From IMG/VR virus record IMGVR_UViG_3300025769_000587, positions 1 through 29,338 of that record: DNA of 29,338 nucleotides. One strand, given 5' to 3'. The DNA comes from a virus. The notes beneath the pieces were generated by a model, which saw nothing but the letters and a program-made list of their open reading frames with translations, made no database searches and was not told where the DNA came from. The translations under genes and the position numbers were made by a program. Shown piece after piece: positions 20,992 to 29,058 of this stretch (its first letter is position 1; each line of letters starts with the position of its first letter).

Positions 20992-22933
20992 AAGTTACTC
21001 CAAAGAATAAATCTGTAATAATCTTACCTTCCATTAATTCACGCTGATGTTTTTTCTGGAACTTATTTGCTAGTTTATAGTTTTTCAGCGCATTAGAAAT
21101 GTTACGGCGAGAAGCTTCATCCACTCTCTCCAGTGTACGCATTAGTGTCATTAATTCTTTTGTTGTTTGTAAATCATCTGCAAGTCGAACTGCTTCAGGC
21201 CCATTAAACCCGTTGACTTCTTTAGACAGTTTTCTAAACATAGGCATAAGCTTGTTTAAATTATCAGATGCAATTGCAAATACTCGTGATGCTACAAGTT
21301 GTTCTACTGGAGTTAATGTTTTAGTATCCCTTCCTTGGAATGTTTTAATTATCCAATCACCTGCATCTTTAAAGTTACCTTCTGTTATTGCTTGCTCAAC
21401 ATCTGCTTGCAGTACACGAGCGGCTTCTTGCGCATTTGCAAAATTATAATCTTTGTCAAGCAAGTCATCAGGCGTAAAGAAATGTTGTCTACCTACATCT
21501 TCTGCGTTTTGATACATTTTTCTACGGCGCAATTCTGCAGTTGTAAAATCACGTCCGCCTTGCCCCGGCACAAATCCTTGAGCATCTTTTGCTTGCGTAC
21601 TACGAGAAGGAATAGCATTAACTTCTGCTTCATCAACTAATGCACGGCCAATATCAACTTGAGCCGCTCCTGCATCACCGCCTGTAGTTCTGCGTCCTAA
21701 GATTTCTTTAGCCAAACGTACATTCGGCGGAGGTGTTGGACCAATTTCTTCACGAACAATTGCATCAACTTGCTCACGTTGTTTTGGTTTACTCTTAGCT
21801 ACGTTAGTTACATGATCAAGAATGATTGGTGATACATTACCATTGTCAATACGAACCAATTCTTTCTTTGCTTGCTGTACTGTTTCATGCGCACGTAAAG
21901 TTTCTTTAAAAGGTTCAATTCTTTTTTCTTCTTTTTTAATTTTAGCAACAGTTTCTTTTGTTTGCTTTTGTCCTTTCCAAGCTTCAATTCTACCGTTACC
22001 TTTTTTAACTTCTACTTTAGCTTTAGTGACAGCAGGTTTGCTAGGAGCTTCATCAATAATGGTAAATAATTTTTGACGAACGTCTGATAGTGCTTCAATA
22101 GAATCATTCTTAGTATGTTGCACTGGACGTAGAAGCGGGAGACCTAATGGTTGTTGCCCCGGAATTGTAGTCTCACCTGCTTGATTAGTACGAGCAAGTG
22201 GTAATACAGATGCGTCTTGTGGTAAGCGTACTACACCACCTGCTGTTGCAGGTTTACCAGTTGCATCAGGCATGAATGGAATACGAGGAGTTGCAACTTC
22301 AGGTGACGGTAATAACGCAGTAGGTTGTTCAGGCGCAGGTAATGCGGCCCTTTGAGTTGGAGCAGGTAACCCGATTAGTGCGTCAGGTGCAGGAGCAGGG
22401 GTTAATAATCTTTGAAGACCGTATGCCGCTCCTCCTAAAACACCGCCTAAACCTGTGCCAAGAGCAACGTTTGTAGCTACACTATCATCTTGTGTTAAAA
22501 TAGGTTCTAAGAAGCCACCAACTGCGCCGCCTGCCATGCCTTGAGTTACAAGATTATTCCATCCTTGCGCACCCAATACGCTAGTAATACGCCCAAGTCC
22601 TTTGAGTGCTACTCCTGCAAAGCCACCACCTACTACGTCTACAACTGAACCAACTAGTCCACCTGCAAGAGAAACAATAGGATTATCTTCACCTGCAACT
22701 TCTGCAAGGTCACGATACTTTAGAGCTTCTTCTTCATCAAAGTCAATACCAAGACCTAGATCTTCAAGAGTCTGTGCAAGTCCCATAAAGGATGAAGCCG
22801 CACTATATCCTGCCCAACGAGTAAACCCTGACTCTTCTTTGAGTAAATCTACTTCTTCGTTTACAAGAGATGTGATTCCTGCATCAACATTCTGTGGCAT
22901 TTCAGCATTGAGAATTTCCTCAATTGTAGCCAT
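20981..22933 (-). CDS. internal virion protein, Gly/Ala-rich N-terminal part
   Basis: A 650-residue protein. Residues about 90-175 are Gly- and Ala-rich and hydrophobic (for example GGLVGSVVDVVGGGFAG and GLGGVLGGAAYGL), suggesting membrane insertion during ejection. A Pro/Ala-rich linker (TPAPAPDALIGLPAPTQ) and a long charged helical region follow. No enzymatic motif seen. It precedes the 725-residue protein with an 11-base overlap. An ejection-channel role is inferred from composition and position. Confidence 0.6.
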   Translation of the reverse strand: MATIEEILNAEMPQNVDAGITSLVNEEVDLLKEESGFTRWAGYSAASSFMGLAQTLEDLGLGIDFDEEEALKYRDLAEVAGEDNPIVSLAGGLVGSVVDVVGGGFAGVALKGLGRITSVLGAQGWNNLVTQGMAGGAVGGFLEPILTQDDSVATNVALGTGLGGVLGGAAYGLQRLLTPAPAPDALIGLPAPTQRAALPAPEQPTALLPSPEVATPRIPFMPDATGKPATAGGVVRLPQDASVLPLARTNQAGETTIPGQQPLGLPLLRPVQHTKNDSIEALSDVRQKLFTIIDEAPSKPAVTKAKVEVKKGNGRIEAWKGQKQTKETVAKIKKEEKRIEPFKETLRAHETVQQAKKELVRIDNGNVSPIILDHVTNVAKSKPKQREQVDAIVREEIGPTPPPNVRLAKEILGRRTTGGDAGAAQVDIGRALVDEAEVNAIPSRSTQAKDAQGFVPGQGGRDFTTAELRRRKMYQNAEDVGRQHFFTPDDLLDKDYNFANAQEAARVLQADVEQAITEGNFKDAGDWIIKTFQGRDTKTLTPVEQLVASRVFAIASDNLNKLMPMFRKLSKEVNGFNGPEAVRLADDLQTTKELMTLMRTLERVDEASRRNISNALKNYKLANKFQKKHQRELMEGKIITDLFFGVTCGK

Positions 22934-22934
22934 A

Positions 22935-23696
22935 CTATGCTCCGCCTAAAGTTTCTGGACTAGCCTGCTCATCAATTCCTGATTCTTTATTTATTTCATC
23001 ACGAGTCATTGGACGACTAAGTTGACCATTAGGTAACTTGCGAACAAATCTTCCTGATGGTAGCTCATACGTTTCGCCCGGTTTTAAATCTATTAAGTCT
23101 CGCCGCATATTAGTAATAACACGAGTTTCAGCTTTTGAAGTACCGTCAGTCTCGCTAGAAGGTACTTGGGCCGCCGCCTCAGCTTCTGTTTGAATTTCTA
23201 CTTCCGTAAAAATAGGCGTTAAAGTCCTTGTCTTCATATCGTACATGTGAGGGATTGGAATTTTAACTGCTGTTTGTTTTGTATCACCAAACTGATCAGT
23301 GACATTAACAGTACGGGTAACAGTTTTATTAACAATTTGTCTACCTGCTAAATCACGAGTTTGTTCTGCTGTTGTTTTACGATCTGCCATGTCTAAGAGT
23401 TCTAATGCACGATCTTGAAAACCTGCGGCTTGCAAACGTTTAGCCGCTTCAGTCATACCTTCTACGGTTGTAAGATCAAGACCCTGTTTAGTTTGTTGTA
23501 GCTTTTCTGCTTCTAATACATCTGCAGATTTTCCTCCAAACAATCTGGCAAGGCCAACACCAATAGCAGAGCCTGCTCTTTGAAACGGATCTTGTTGAGA
23601 CAACACCATCATTGCTTGCTCACGGCGTTCTTTTTCCATGATTTGTTGTGGAGTGGCCCCGAATAAACTTAATACTTCATTGCGTGATTTTGCCAT
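22935..23696 (-). CDS. virion-associated protein, unknown
   Basis: A 253-residue protein, MAKSRNEVLSLFGATPQQIM..., with an N-terminal helical, Gly-rich part (SAIGVGLARLFGGKSADVLE) and a beta-rich second half with a PGETYELPSGRFVRKLPNG segment. It stands between the frameshift gene and the large internal virion genes. It is probably structural; no family is assigned. Confidence 0.55.
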   Translation of the reverse strand: MAKSRNEVLSLFGATPQQIMEKERREQAMMVLSQQDPFQRAGSAIGVGLARLFGGKSADVLEAEKLQQTKQGLDLTTVEGMTEAAKRLQAAGFQDRALELLDMADRKTTAEQTRDLAGRQIVNKTVTRTVNVTDQFGDTKQTAVKIPIPHMYDMKTRTLTPIFTEVEIQTEAEAAAQVPSSETDGTSKAETRVITNMRRDLIDLKPGETYELPSGRFVRKLPNGQLSRPMTRDEINKESGIDEQASPETLGGA

Positions 23697-23704
23697 AATA
23701 AACC

Positions 23705-24627
23705 CTATTTATAAAATCTAAACTGATTAGGCGATGTGGTTGTAAACAGTGAAGGTGAGTTCATGTAACTTGTTGCGGCAGTTCCAAATCCTGATCCGTA
23801 TGTTCCTGCTAGCGGGCCAAAGCCTGATTGAGTAGGACCAAACGATGTTGGAGGAGGAGGACTACCGCTTACCCCTTTCCCCCAAGGAAGCCCCCCAATA
23901 CAGAACCAAAGAAGCTTGCGTTTTGACCACGCTGTTGTTGTAACATTGAAGCTTGTGTTTTGTAAGGATCAAGTTGCATTTGTCCGCTTGCATATGCCGC
24001 CGCTGCTCTTGCAGTTTCAGCATTAATACCAAGACCAACCAAGTTCTGTTCAAGTTGACTAACACTTAAACCAGAGTTCAACATATTAGCCGCTAGTTGC
24101 GCAAGAGTTGTTTGTTCTCCATAAGCTTGCTGTCTTGCCATTGGTGCTAATTGAGCAAGTGTTTGCGATTGAGCACGCATCAAACCATAAGCATCTGGAG
24201 ATACCATTCCAGAACCTTCTCCTGCTCCGACTGCTTCGCCTGCAAGTTTTAATCCTAGACGGCCAGAGCCAAATACATCTGATTGTAATTTTTGTCTTTG
24301 TTTAGCAAACTCAGGTTGGAGTAAAGCTGACTGCTCTCTAAATATTTCAGCCGCTCGTACATTAGGATCAAAAGATGCCGCTTGCTCAAACATTCCAGTT
24401 GCACCTGCAAGTGCATTTCTTAAAACTTCAGAATAAGGAGCAGACAAGGTTGATGAGTAATCTCCATCTCCGCCATAGCCTGCTGTGCCTGATGCAGTTG
24501 TAACGGTAAAAGGTTTAAAGACTGCATCTTTACCTAACTCACGAGCACGAGCCACCGCTTCCCCGGCGACACCCGCACCACCTTTTCCAAATAAGGCGTT
24601 AGTGATACCGCCTACGATATTACCCAT
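23705..24627 (-). CDS. predicted -1 frameshift product of the 252-residue virion gene (307 residues)
   Basis: The zero-frame gene ends ...CTT GGG GGA AAG GGG TAA. It contains G GGA AAG (23881-23875), the slippery heptamer used in lambda tail gene G/GT, overlapping a second X-XXY-YYZ string, A AAG GGG. Slipping back one base opens a frame of 56 codons to a TAG at 23707-23705. The extension is Gly/Pro/Thr-rich and begins GVSGSPPPPTSFGPTQSG. That frame has no ATG, GTG or TTG for a long way upstream and fills the otherwise empty gap before the next gene, which supports fusion rather than a separate gene. Confidence 0.55.
23869..24627 (-). CDS. virion protein (zero-frame product), ejection/internal
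   Basis: A 252-residue protein, MGNIVGGITNALFGKGGAGV..., with a Gly-rich hydrophobic N terminus, a helical, Gln/Ala-rich middle (EQTTLAQLAANMLNSGLS) and a Gly-rich end (FFGSVLGGFLGGKG). Composition and place between tail fibre and internal virion genes suggest a small ejection protein such as T7 gp14 (inferred). The ATG overlaps the previous stop by eight bases after a GGAG site. Its end carries a slippery sequence that predicts a longer form. Confidence 0.65.
   Translation of the reverse strand: MGNIVGGITNALFGKGGAGVAGEAVARARELGKDAVFKPFTVTTASGTAGYGGDGDYSSTLSAPYSEVLRNALAGATGMFEQAASFDPNVRAAEIFREQSALLQPEFAKQRQKLQSDVFGSGRLGLKLAGEAVGAGEGSGMVSPDAYGLMRAQSQTLAQLAPMARQQAYGEQTTLAQLAANMLNSGLSVSQLEQNLVGLGINAETARAAAAYASGQMQLDPYKTQASMLQQQRGQNASFFGSVLGGFLGGKG
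23875..23881 (-). promoter_or_regulatory. slippery heptamer for -1 ribosomal frameshift
   Basis: G GGA AAG in zero frame, two codons before the stop, of X-XXY-YYZ form. Followed by GGG TAA; a second string, A AAG GGG, overlaps it. Confidence 0.6.
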
Positions 24628-24907
24628 TTGTATATCTCCACATAGGTCTATCTATTCCATCATCACACGATAATGTTTGTACATATTGATAACCAAGAGA
24701 CTGTACGAACTTCTCCAATTTGGGGTTGTCAGTCAAACAAAAAAACGGTTGTCCGTGCATCATCTGTAAAAGTCCATGTACTTGTTCAAATTCTTTTTTA
24801 ATACTTGGGGTCCACTTGTGTACATCTGCGTGAGTCCAAGTTCTATCTGCAAACCGTTCAAAGTAAATCGTGTATGCAGGCTGTATTGCTACTGGTGTTT
24901 TTATCAA
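24620..24907 (-). CDS. small virion-region protein, acetyltransferase-like end
   Basis: A 95-residue protein starting at TTG (24907), overlapping the previous stop as TTGA. The C-terminal stretch NPKLEKFVQSLGYQYVQ resembles the last helix and strand of GNAT acetyltransferases, and T7 gp13 is also a small protein at a similar place. The full acetyl-CoA motif is not visible, so enzymatic activity is doubtful. Confidence 0.45.
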   Translation of the reverse strand: MIKTPVAIQPAYTIYFERFADRTWTHADVHKWTPSIKKEFEQVHGLLQMMHGQPFFCLTDNPKLEKFVQSLGYQYVQTLSCDDGIDRPMWRYTNG

Positions 24908-25362
24908 ACGCCATCGTCTCTACGTAGTGTGCCGCTTACTCCACCGTTGTGTGATGTATTAAATCCTGTGACAGATTTACCGGAGTATGCATCAACTTGA
25001 GTTCCGGGGCTTGCGCTACCTACAAATGTTCCATCACCTGTAACCCATCGGTAGCCTTCTTTTAAATACATTCTATAGATTGTATCTGTCCCCGGCCCTT
25101 GAGCATAGCTGTGTGAATGAAATGCATCTGTAATTTCTGTTGTTAATCCAGATACCCAGTTTTCAATATCAGAAGAATCAGGAGCAAGGTTTAATGTAGT
25201 CAGTGTAGTCTCTGAGCTAAATGCAGGACTGGTCAGACCAAACACACGAGTTCCATTAAAGTAAACATCTCCCGGTGAATCGGGCGTACTTACAGCAGTG
25301 CCATTCATGTACACTGACTCTTGATACCAATCTAATACTGCACCGTTAAATACAATTGCCAT
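24904..25362 (-). CDS. tail-associated structural protein, unknown
   Basis: A 152-residue beta-rich protein, MAIVFNGAVLDWYQESVYMNG..., with many Gly, Thr, Ser and Asn. It follows the tail-fibre-like gene and looks like a tail appendage or fibre tip. No motif is recognised. Confidence 0.5.
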   Translation of the reverse strand: MAIVFNGAVLDWYQESVYMNGTAVSTPDSPGDVYFNGTRVFGLTSPAFSSETTLTTLNLAPDSSDIENWVSGLTTEITDAFHSHSYAQGPGTDTIYRMYLKEGYRWVTGDGTFVGSASPGTQVDAYSGKSVTGFNTSHNGGVSGTLRRDDGV

Positions 25363-25364
25363 GA

Positions 25365-25811
25365 TTAGTCCTGAGTATAAATGTACAAGTCACCGCTTGA
25401 AATGTAAGCTCTTACACCACCTTTGGTTGTTTGCGATGCATACTCTAGGTCTGGAATAGCATCAACAGCGGCAGTAACAAAAGCAGTGGTCGCAATCTGT
25501 GTTGTATTCGTACCCGCTGTAGCTGTAGGAGCTAAGGGTGTACCAGTCAACGTAGGTGATGCAATAGGAGCATAAGTGTTATCAACAAATGCTGTTGTTG
25601 CGATCTGTGTTGTTGATGTTCCTGCAGATGCTGTAGGGGCCGTAGGTGTGCCAGAAAGTGCAGGAGAGTTAGTGTCTGCTTTAGAGTTTATTGCTGTTTG
25701 AATAGCATTGAACTCATCGTCAATTTCTGTACCCTTGACAACCTTAAGCGGGTTACCTGTGAGCAGTGCATCCTTAGAAGCAAAGTCTGTTGATTTAGTA
25801 TATGAACTCAT
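25365..25811 (-). CDS. tail fibre protein with duplicated 28-residue repeat
   Basis: A 148-residue protein. The N-terminal part (STDFASKDALLTGNPLKVVK then GTEIDDEFNAIQTAI) is typical of short marine-phage fibres. Residues 49-76 and 85-112 are near-identical repeats (SPALSGTPTAPTASAG..., SPTLTGTPLAPTATAG..., both ending TTQIATTAFV), of the kind found in phage tail fibre repeat families. It starts in TAATG overlap with the tubular gene. It probably attaches to the tail and contacts the host. Confidence 0.72.
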   Translation of the reverse strand: MSSYTKSTDFASKDALLTGNPLKVVKGTEIDDEFNAIQTAINSKADTNSPALSGTPTAPTASAGTSTTQIATTAFVDNTYAPIASPTLTGTPLAPTATAGTNTTQIATTAFVTAAVDAIPDLEYASQTTKGGVRAYISSGDLYIYTQD

Positions 25812-27559
25812 TAGATTGTCCTACCTTGTTTAACATAGACATCCATTTTTTGAATTGACAAAGCACCACCGTTAAGGTCTGCTTCAAATCCTAATTGTAA
25901 TACTGATCCACTACCTGATCCCGGCGCACGCACTGTGTCAACCAATGTGCCACCTGAGTATTCACCAATGTTGTACTCAGTAATATTATACTCGTACACT
26001 GTGCCTGTACGTACTGTTAGCGGATAGGAGTTGTATTGGTCACTGTAGTCAAATCCTGACTTAACAACAAAGTCCTGTCCTGTGGCTCCAATAACGGTCA
26101 TAGACAGACGCTTAAGGATCTTTGTTTGTGACGGCGCGCCTAAATCAAAGTAGTTTGTAAAGTACACCATACGATATGACTGACCATTGTCTTGGTAGCC
26201 TGCATACCTAGCAAGGCCATCTGCATGAGTCATGTATACTTCACCATCAAACCCAAGCCAGTCTGTAAACTCCATGTTGTTCCAAATGGTCACACGAGCA
26301 CTGCCGTCTTGTAATGGCCCCCTCATGTCAAAACAATACACTTGTTTAGTTGTTGGAAATGCAAGTAAATAAAATGCATTGGTTGCTGAGTATGCTGACT
26401 TAATATTAGCAGGTGTCTCAGATTCAATTAGCTGTACCAAATCATCACGCACGTTTCTTGACAAGTCACGCATTGGTGTTGACTTCTCTTGAATGACTCG
26501 CCCTAACGACATCAAGCCTGAGTCAGACAAGAATAAAATATCTGTACCTGTGTTTTGTAAGCTGTCTCTTGCAATACACCCAACACCGTTGATAACTTCT
26601 ACCAGTTGTAGTGTGGTAGGGTCAAGATAGGTTTGAGCAGTGTCGCTGTCACCAAAGATAATAATGTTGTTTTTACAGAAGACAATTAAGAAACCATTGT
26701 GTGCGCCTAATGCAATAATCTCATCGTTGCCGTACACAAGAATACCAGAAATGTCTAAACTTCCTGCTGTGCCTCCATCCCAGTCTGTGCCGTCAAGCAA
26801 GTTAGACCAATACAATGTTGTTTTGTTAGTAGCTGTCGATGCCGCCCAAATGCGACCATAAGCTGACAATGCTACGTTTGCTTCAGGAGGTACATCATGA
26901 TACCAAGCGGCTGTAATTGTACCTGTAGCAGGGTTGTTAGAATTAGAACTTGGCATTGTATACGTATAGGTGTCTGTGCCTGTCACCGTAACAGTAAACG
27001 TACCATTAAAGACAGCTTCATTAGCACCACTGATTGTAACAGGATTGCCTGATGTAAACCCATGACTTGTATGTGTAACCGTTGCAGTCGTTGAGTTTGA
27101 ATTAATTGTAACTGTAGCGGTACTTAATGCATCGCTCATATCTTTGACTTCGCCTGAAACAGTGTCAAAGAATAATGGTTCGTATCCTGCTTGGAACAAG
27201 TATGCCGCATCATTTAGTGTCACAGCTTGCCAGTTACCTTCAGTAATCGACTGTGATCCTGAGTATGTAACAGACGTTAGTGTGCCTGCAGAGTAAATGT
27301 AAAAGTTTGTATCTGACCAAGCACCAAAGTATTCTGTTGCGTCAATATCAACAAACCGATGCATACCTTGAAGACCAACACCAGTAGACTCGTCTAAAAA
27401 TACCCATCCTTTACGAGCACCTAAACGTCCAAACTTATCAATTACACAGTTGGTAGCTTGTAATGCAAAGCCAGACTCAAGCGTAATACCAGACTCTTGG
27501 GTGTTTAATCCAAAGAAGCCCGGTGCGGCAATACTAGCTGACTGTAAAGGGGCGGCCAT
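25811..27559 (-). CDS. tail tubular protein B-like (gp12-like)
   Basis: A 582-residue beta-rich protein, MAAPLQSASIAAPGFFGLNT..., of the size and place of a podovirus nozzle protein. The segment IDKFGRLGARKGW near residues 40-52 is typical. Residues about 148-219 look like an inserted Ig-like or fibre-type domain (SHGFTSGNPVTISGANEAVF then NGTFTVTVTGTDTYTYT). I start at ATG 27559, which overlaps the previous stop as TAATG; a TTG 15 bases upstream would add five residues. Confidence 0.72.
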   Translation of the reverse strand: MAAPLQSASIAAPGFFGLNTQESGITLESGFALQATNCVIDKFGRLGARKGWVFLDESTGVGLQGMHRFVDIDATEYFGAWSDTNFYIYSAGTLTSVTYSGSQSITEGNWQAVTLNDAAYLFQAGYEPLFFDTVSGEVKDMSDALSTATVTINSNSTTATVTHTSHGFTSGNPVTISGANEAVFNGTFTVTVTGTDTYTYTMPSSNSNNPATGTITAAWYHDVPPEANVALSAYGRIWAASTATNKTTLYWSNLLDGTDWDGGTAGSLDISGILVYGNDEIIALGAHNGFLIVFCKNNIIIFGDSDTAQTYLDPTTLQLVEVINGVGCIARDSLQNTGTDILFLSDSGLMSLGRVIQEKSTPMRDLSRNVRDDLVQLIESETPANIKSAYSATNAFYLLAFPTTKQVYCFDMRGPLQDGSARVTIWNNMEFTDWLGFDGEVYMTHADGLARYAGYQDNGQSYRMVYFTNYFDLGAPSQTKILKRLSMTVIGATGQDFVVKSGFDYSDQYNSYPLTVRTGTVYEYNITEYNIGEYSGGTLVDTVRAPGSGSGSVLQLGFEADLNGGALSIQKMDVYVKQGRTI

Positions 27560-28206
27560 TATGGTGTTGTCCAAATAAGTTCTTCAGGGTGTTTAGCTTG
27601 GTCAATAGAGAGCGCATCGTTAAGCACACGGTTTGCTGTGTTGTATGCAGATTGACTTGCAGTACCACCGTCTTCGCCACGCTCTTCTACAGCTTTAGCA
27701 TACGCAAGCATTTCAATTGCTTTGTTATGACACACAGGTACATCAGTGTCTTCAGACAAATCAGTTTGACGATCAATAATATTAAAGCGAATTAAATACT
27801 CACCATCTGGTGGAGGATATACTTCAACGATTGTATCACCATTATCGTCTAAACCATTAAAGCTGTAGTATCTAGGAGAGCCTTGCGTTGGAGTTGTATT
27901 TAAATAATAGTTATTAAACTCATGCGCAGTTTTATAAGTCATGAATGTATTACTTGTATCATTCACAACATCAAGAATCTTTAGTGTATCGCCTGAACCT
28001 GTAAGTTCGTAAGCAAAAGCACCTGCAGTAGTTGTTGCAGTTAAAGTTGTACGCAACGCAGACCAATCCCAAGCCTGCTCAACTTCTTGTTTTGCATCAT
28101 TGACTAACATACCAATGAGTGTAGAATAAGAAGTCTCGTTGACTGTAGAGACAGTACGCTCTCTTAAGCGTTTAAGAACATTATTTACAATTTGAAGATA
28201 CGTCAT
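27559..28206 (-). CDS. tail tubular protein A-like (gp11-like adaptor)
   Basis: A 215-residue protein, MTYLQIVNNVLKRLRERTVS..., with a helical start, AKQEVEQAWDWSALR, a beta middle (VEVYPPPDGEYLIRFNI) and a helical end. This is the layout of T7-like gp11 adaptors that bind the portal and seed the tail. First gene after a consensus promoter; AGGAAA precedes the ATG. Confidence 0.72.
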   Translation of the reverse strand: MTYLQIVNNVLKRLRERTVSTVNETSYSTLIGMLVNDAKQEVEQAWDWSALRTTLTATTTAGAFAYELTGSGDTLKILDVVNDTSNTFMTYKTAHEFNNYYLNTTPTQGSPRYYSFNGLDDNGDTIVEVYPPPDGEYLIRFNIIDRQTDLSEDTDVPVCHNKAIEMLAYAKAVEERGEDGGTASQSAYNTANRVLNDALSIDQAKHPEELIWTTP

Positions 28207-28232
28207 TTGCGTTTCCTACTTAAGAGATTCAT

Positions 28233-28261
28233 ATTATAGCACATTTTTTTAAATTTGTCAA
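28233..28261 (-). promoter_or_regulatory. consensus sigma-70 promoter of the tail operon
   Basis: On the minus strand TTGACA (28261-28256), a 17-base spacer and TATAAT (28238-28233), with TG one base upstream of the -10. The start is expected near 28226, 20 bases before the gp11-like ATG. The -35 lies just after the stop of the upstream gene. Confidence 0.87.
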
Positions 28262-28264
28262 GTG

Positions 28265-28543
28265 TTACCATTTAACTCTATTAGCCCAGTATGCCGCTGA
28301 CATTTTACCTTTGGCAATGTTTTTAGCATGACGAGCTTTAAATGATTTACGTTTTGCTTTCATACGTGCTGACTCACCTGCTTTAGGCTTTCCTGCAGTC
28401 TTAGCACCTTTCTCACCAAACCGTATAACTTTTTCTTTACCGTTTGAACAAGCTTTAACAATGTGAGATTTTTTAGAATGCCCTGGAGTACGTCGAGGAG
28501 AGTTACACTTCATTGCTTTTTTGTTGACACGTTTAGTAGCCAT
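28265..28543 (-). CDS. small basic phage protein (DUF6321-like)
   Basis: A 92-residue, strongly basic protein, MATKRVNKKAMKCNSPRRTP..., ending FKARHAKNIAKGKMSAAYWA then NRVKW. This conserved end resembles small proteins common in marine phages that I associate with DUF6321; the family name is from memory. It has one Cys in each of KCNSPR and KACSNG. It starts in TAATG overlap with the next gene upstream. Nucleic-acid binding is likely from charge alone. Confidence 0.65.
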   Translation of the reverse strand: MATKRVNKKAMKCNSPRRTPGHSKKSHIVKACSNGKEKVIRFGEKGAKTAGKPKAGESARMKAKRKSFKARHAKNIAKGKMSAAYWANRVKW

Positions 28544-28797
28544 TACTTTCTCCGTCTACCTGATGCAGTAACTTTGTGTTTGATTCTTGCAGGGCCTGTC
28601 TTTCTGCGGGTGCTTGAAGCTTTCTCTGCTTTGGTCATCTTGGCCGCTACTGCCTTTGGACGGCATGAAGGGTAAGGGCGTTTGGAATCTCCCTTTGCGC
28701 TTTTGCGTCCACAAGCCTTCCCTGTTTTGAGGTCTATCCATTCTTCCTTAAACCACTTTTTAAGTGCCGCACCTTTTTTACTTTTTCTTACGGCCAC
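28543..28797 (-). CDS. small basic phage protein (DUF5872-like)
   Basis: An 84-residue basic protein, starting MAVRKSKKGAALKKWFKEEW, then IDLKTGKACGR and YPSCRPK, the pattern I associate with DUF5872; it ends in a Lys/Arg/Thr-rich tail (RRKTGPARIKHKVTASGRRRK). I chose GTG at 28797 because GGGGA lies seven bases upstream; a TTG at 28824 would add nine residues. It overlaps its upstream neighbour by 20 bases. Confidence 0.65.
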   Translation of the reverse strand: MAVRKSKKGAALKKWFKEEWIDLKTGKACGRKSAKGDSKRPYPSCRPKAVAAKMTKAEKASSTRRKTGPARIKHKVTASGRRRK

Positions 28798-28936
28798 TCT
28801 TGTTTCCCCAGTTCTTAGCACCAACCTTACGGCACTTGGCTACAGCACCTGAAGCATAGGCTGAAGGCCAGACTTTGTAACGAGCCTTGACCTTCTTAGC
28901 ACAAGCGTCATTAGCTTTCTTTTTGGCCTTTGGCAT
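28778..28936 (-). CDS. 52-residue basic protein
   Basis: MPKAKKKANDACAKKVKARY..., with a conserved-looking core YKVWPSAYASGAVAKCRKVG then AKNWGNK; about a third of the residues are Lys or Arg. It starts in TAATG overlap with the Cys-motif gene. Such short proteins recur in marine phages; no function is established. Confidence 0.65.
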   Translation of the reverse strand: MPKAKKKANDACAKKVKARYKVWPSAYASGAVAKCRKVGAKNWGNKSGRKKK

Positions 28937-29058
28937 TACTTACGGCCTTTCTTCATGCACTTACCCATTGCTCGACATTTAGTCTTGTTTGGACAACCTG
29001 CACAAGGAGTGAAAGACTTTTTAGACTTTGTAGTCTTTTTACCAGTTGAATATGCCAT
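28936..29058 (-). CDS. 40-residue basic peptide with four cysteines
   Basis: MAYSTGKKTTKSKKSFTPCA..., with Cys spacing C-x2-C-x5-C-x5-C (CAGCPNKTKCRAMGKC) and Lys-rich ends; a possible small zinc or disulfide knot. Its ATG overlaps the holin-like stop as TAATG, and its stop overlaps the next ATG the same way. Confidence 0.6.
   Translation of the reverse strand: MAYSTGKKTTKSKKSFTPCAGCPNKTKCRAMGKCMKKGRK

Noticed and set aside
23862-24065. A 67-residue minus-strand frame overlapping the end of the 252-residue virion gene
   Set aside because: It lies in the +1 frame of that gene, has no supporting start signal and does not match the -1 extension.
24620-24907. Functional GNAT acetyltransferase
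   Set aside because: Only the last helix/strand resembles the family; the acetyl-CoA loop is not visible in 95 residues.
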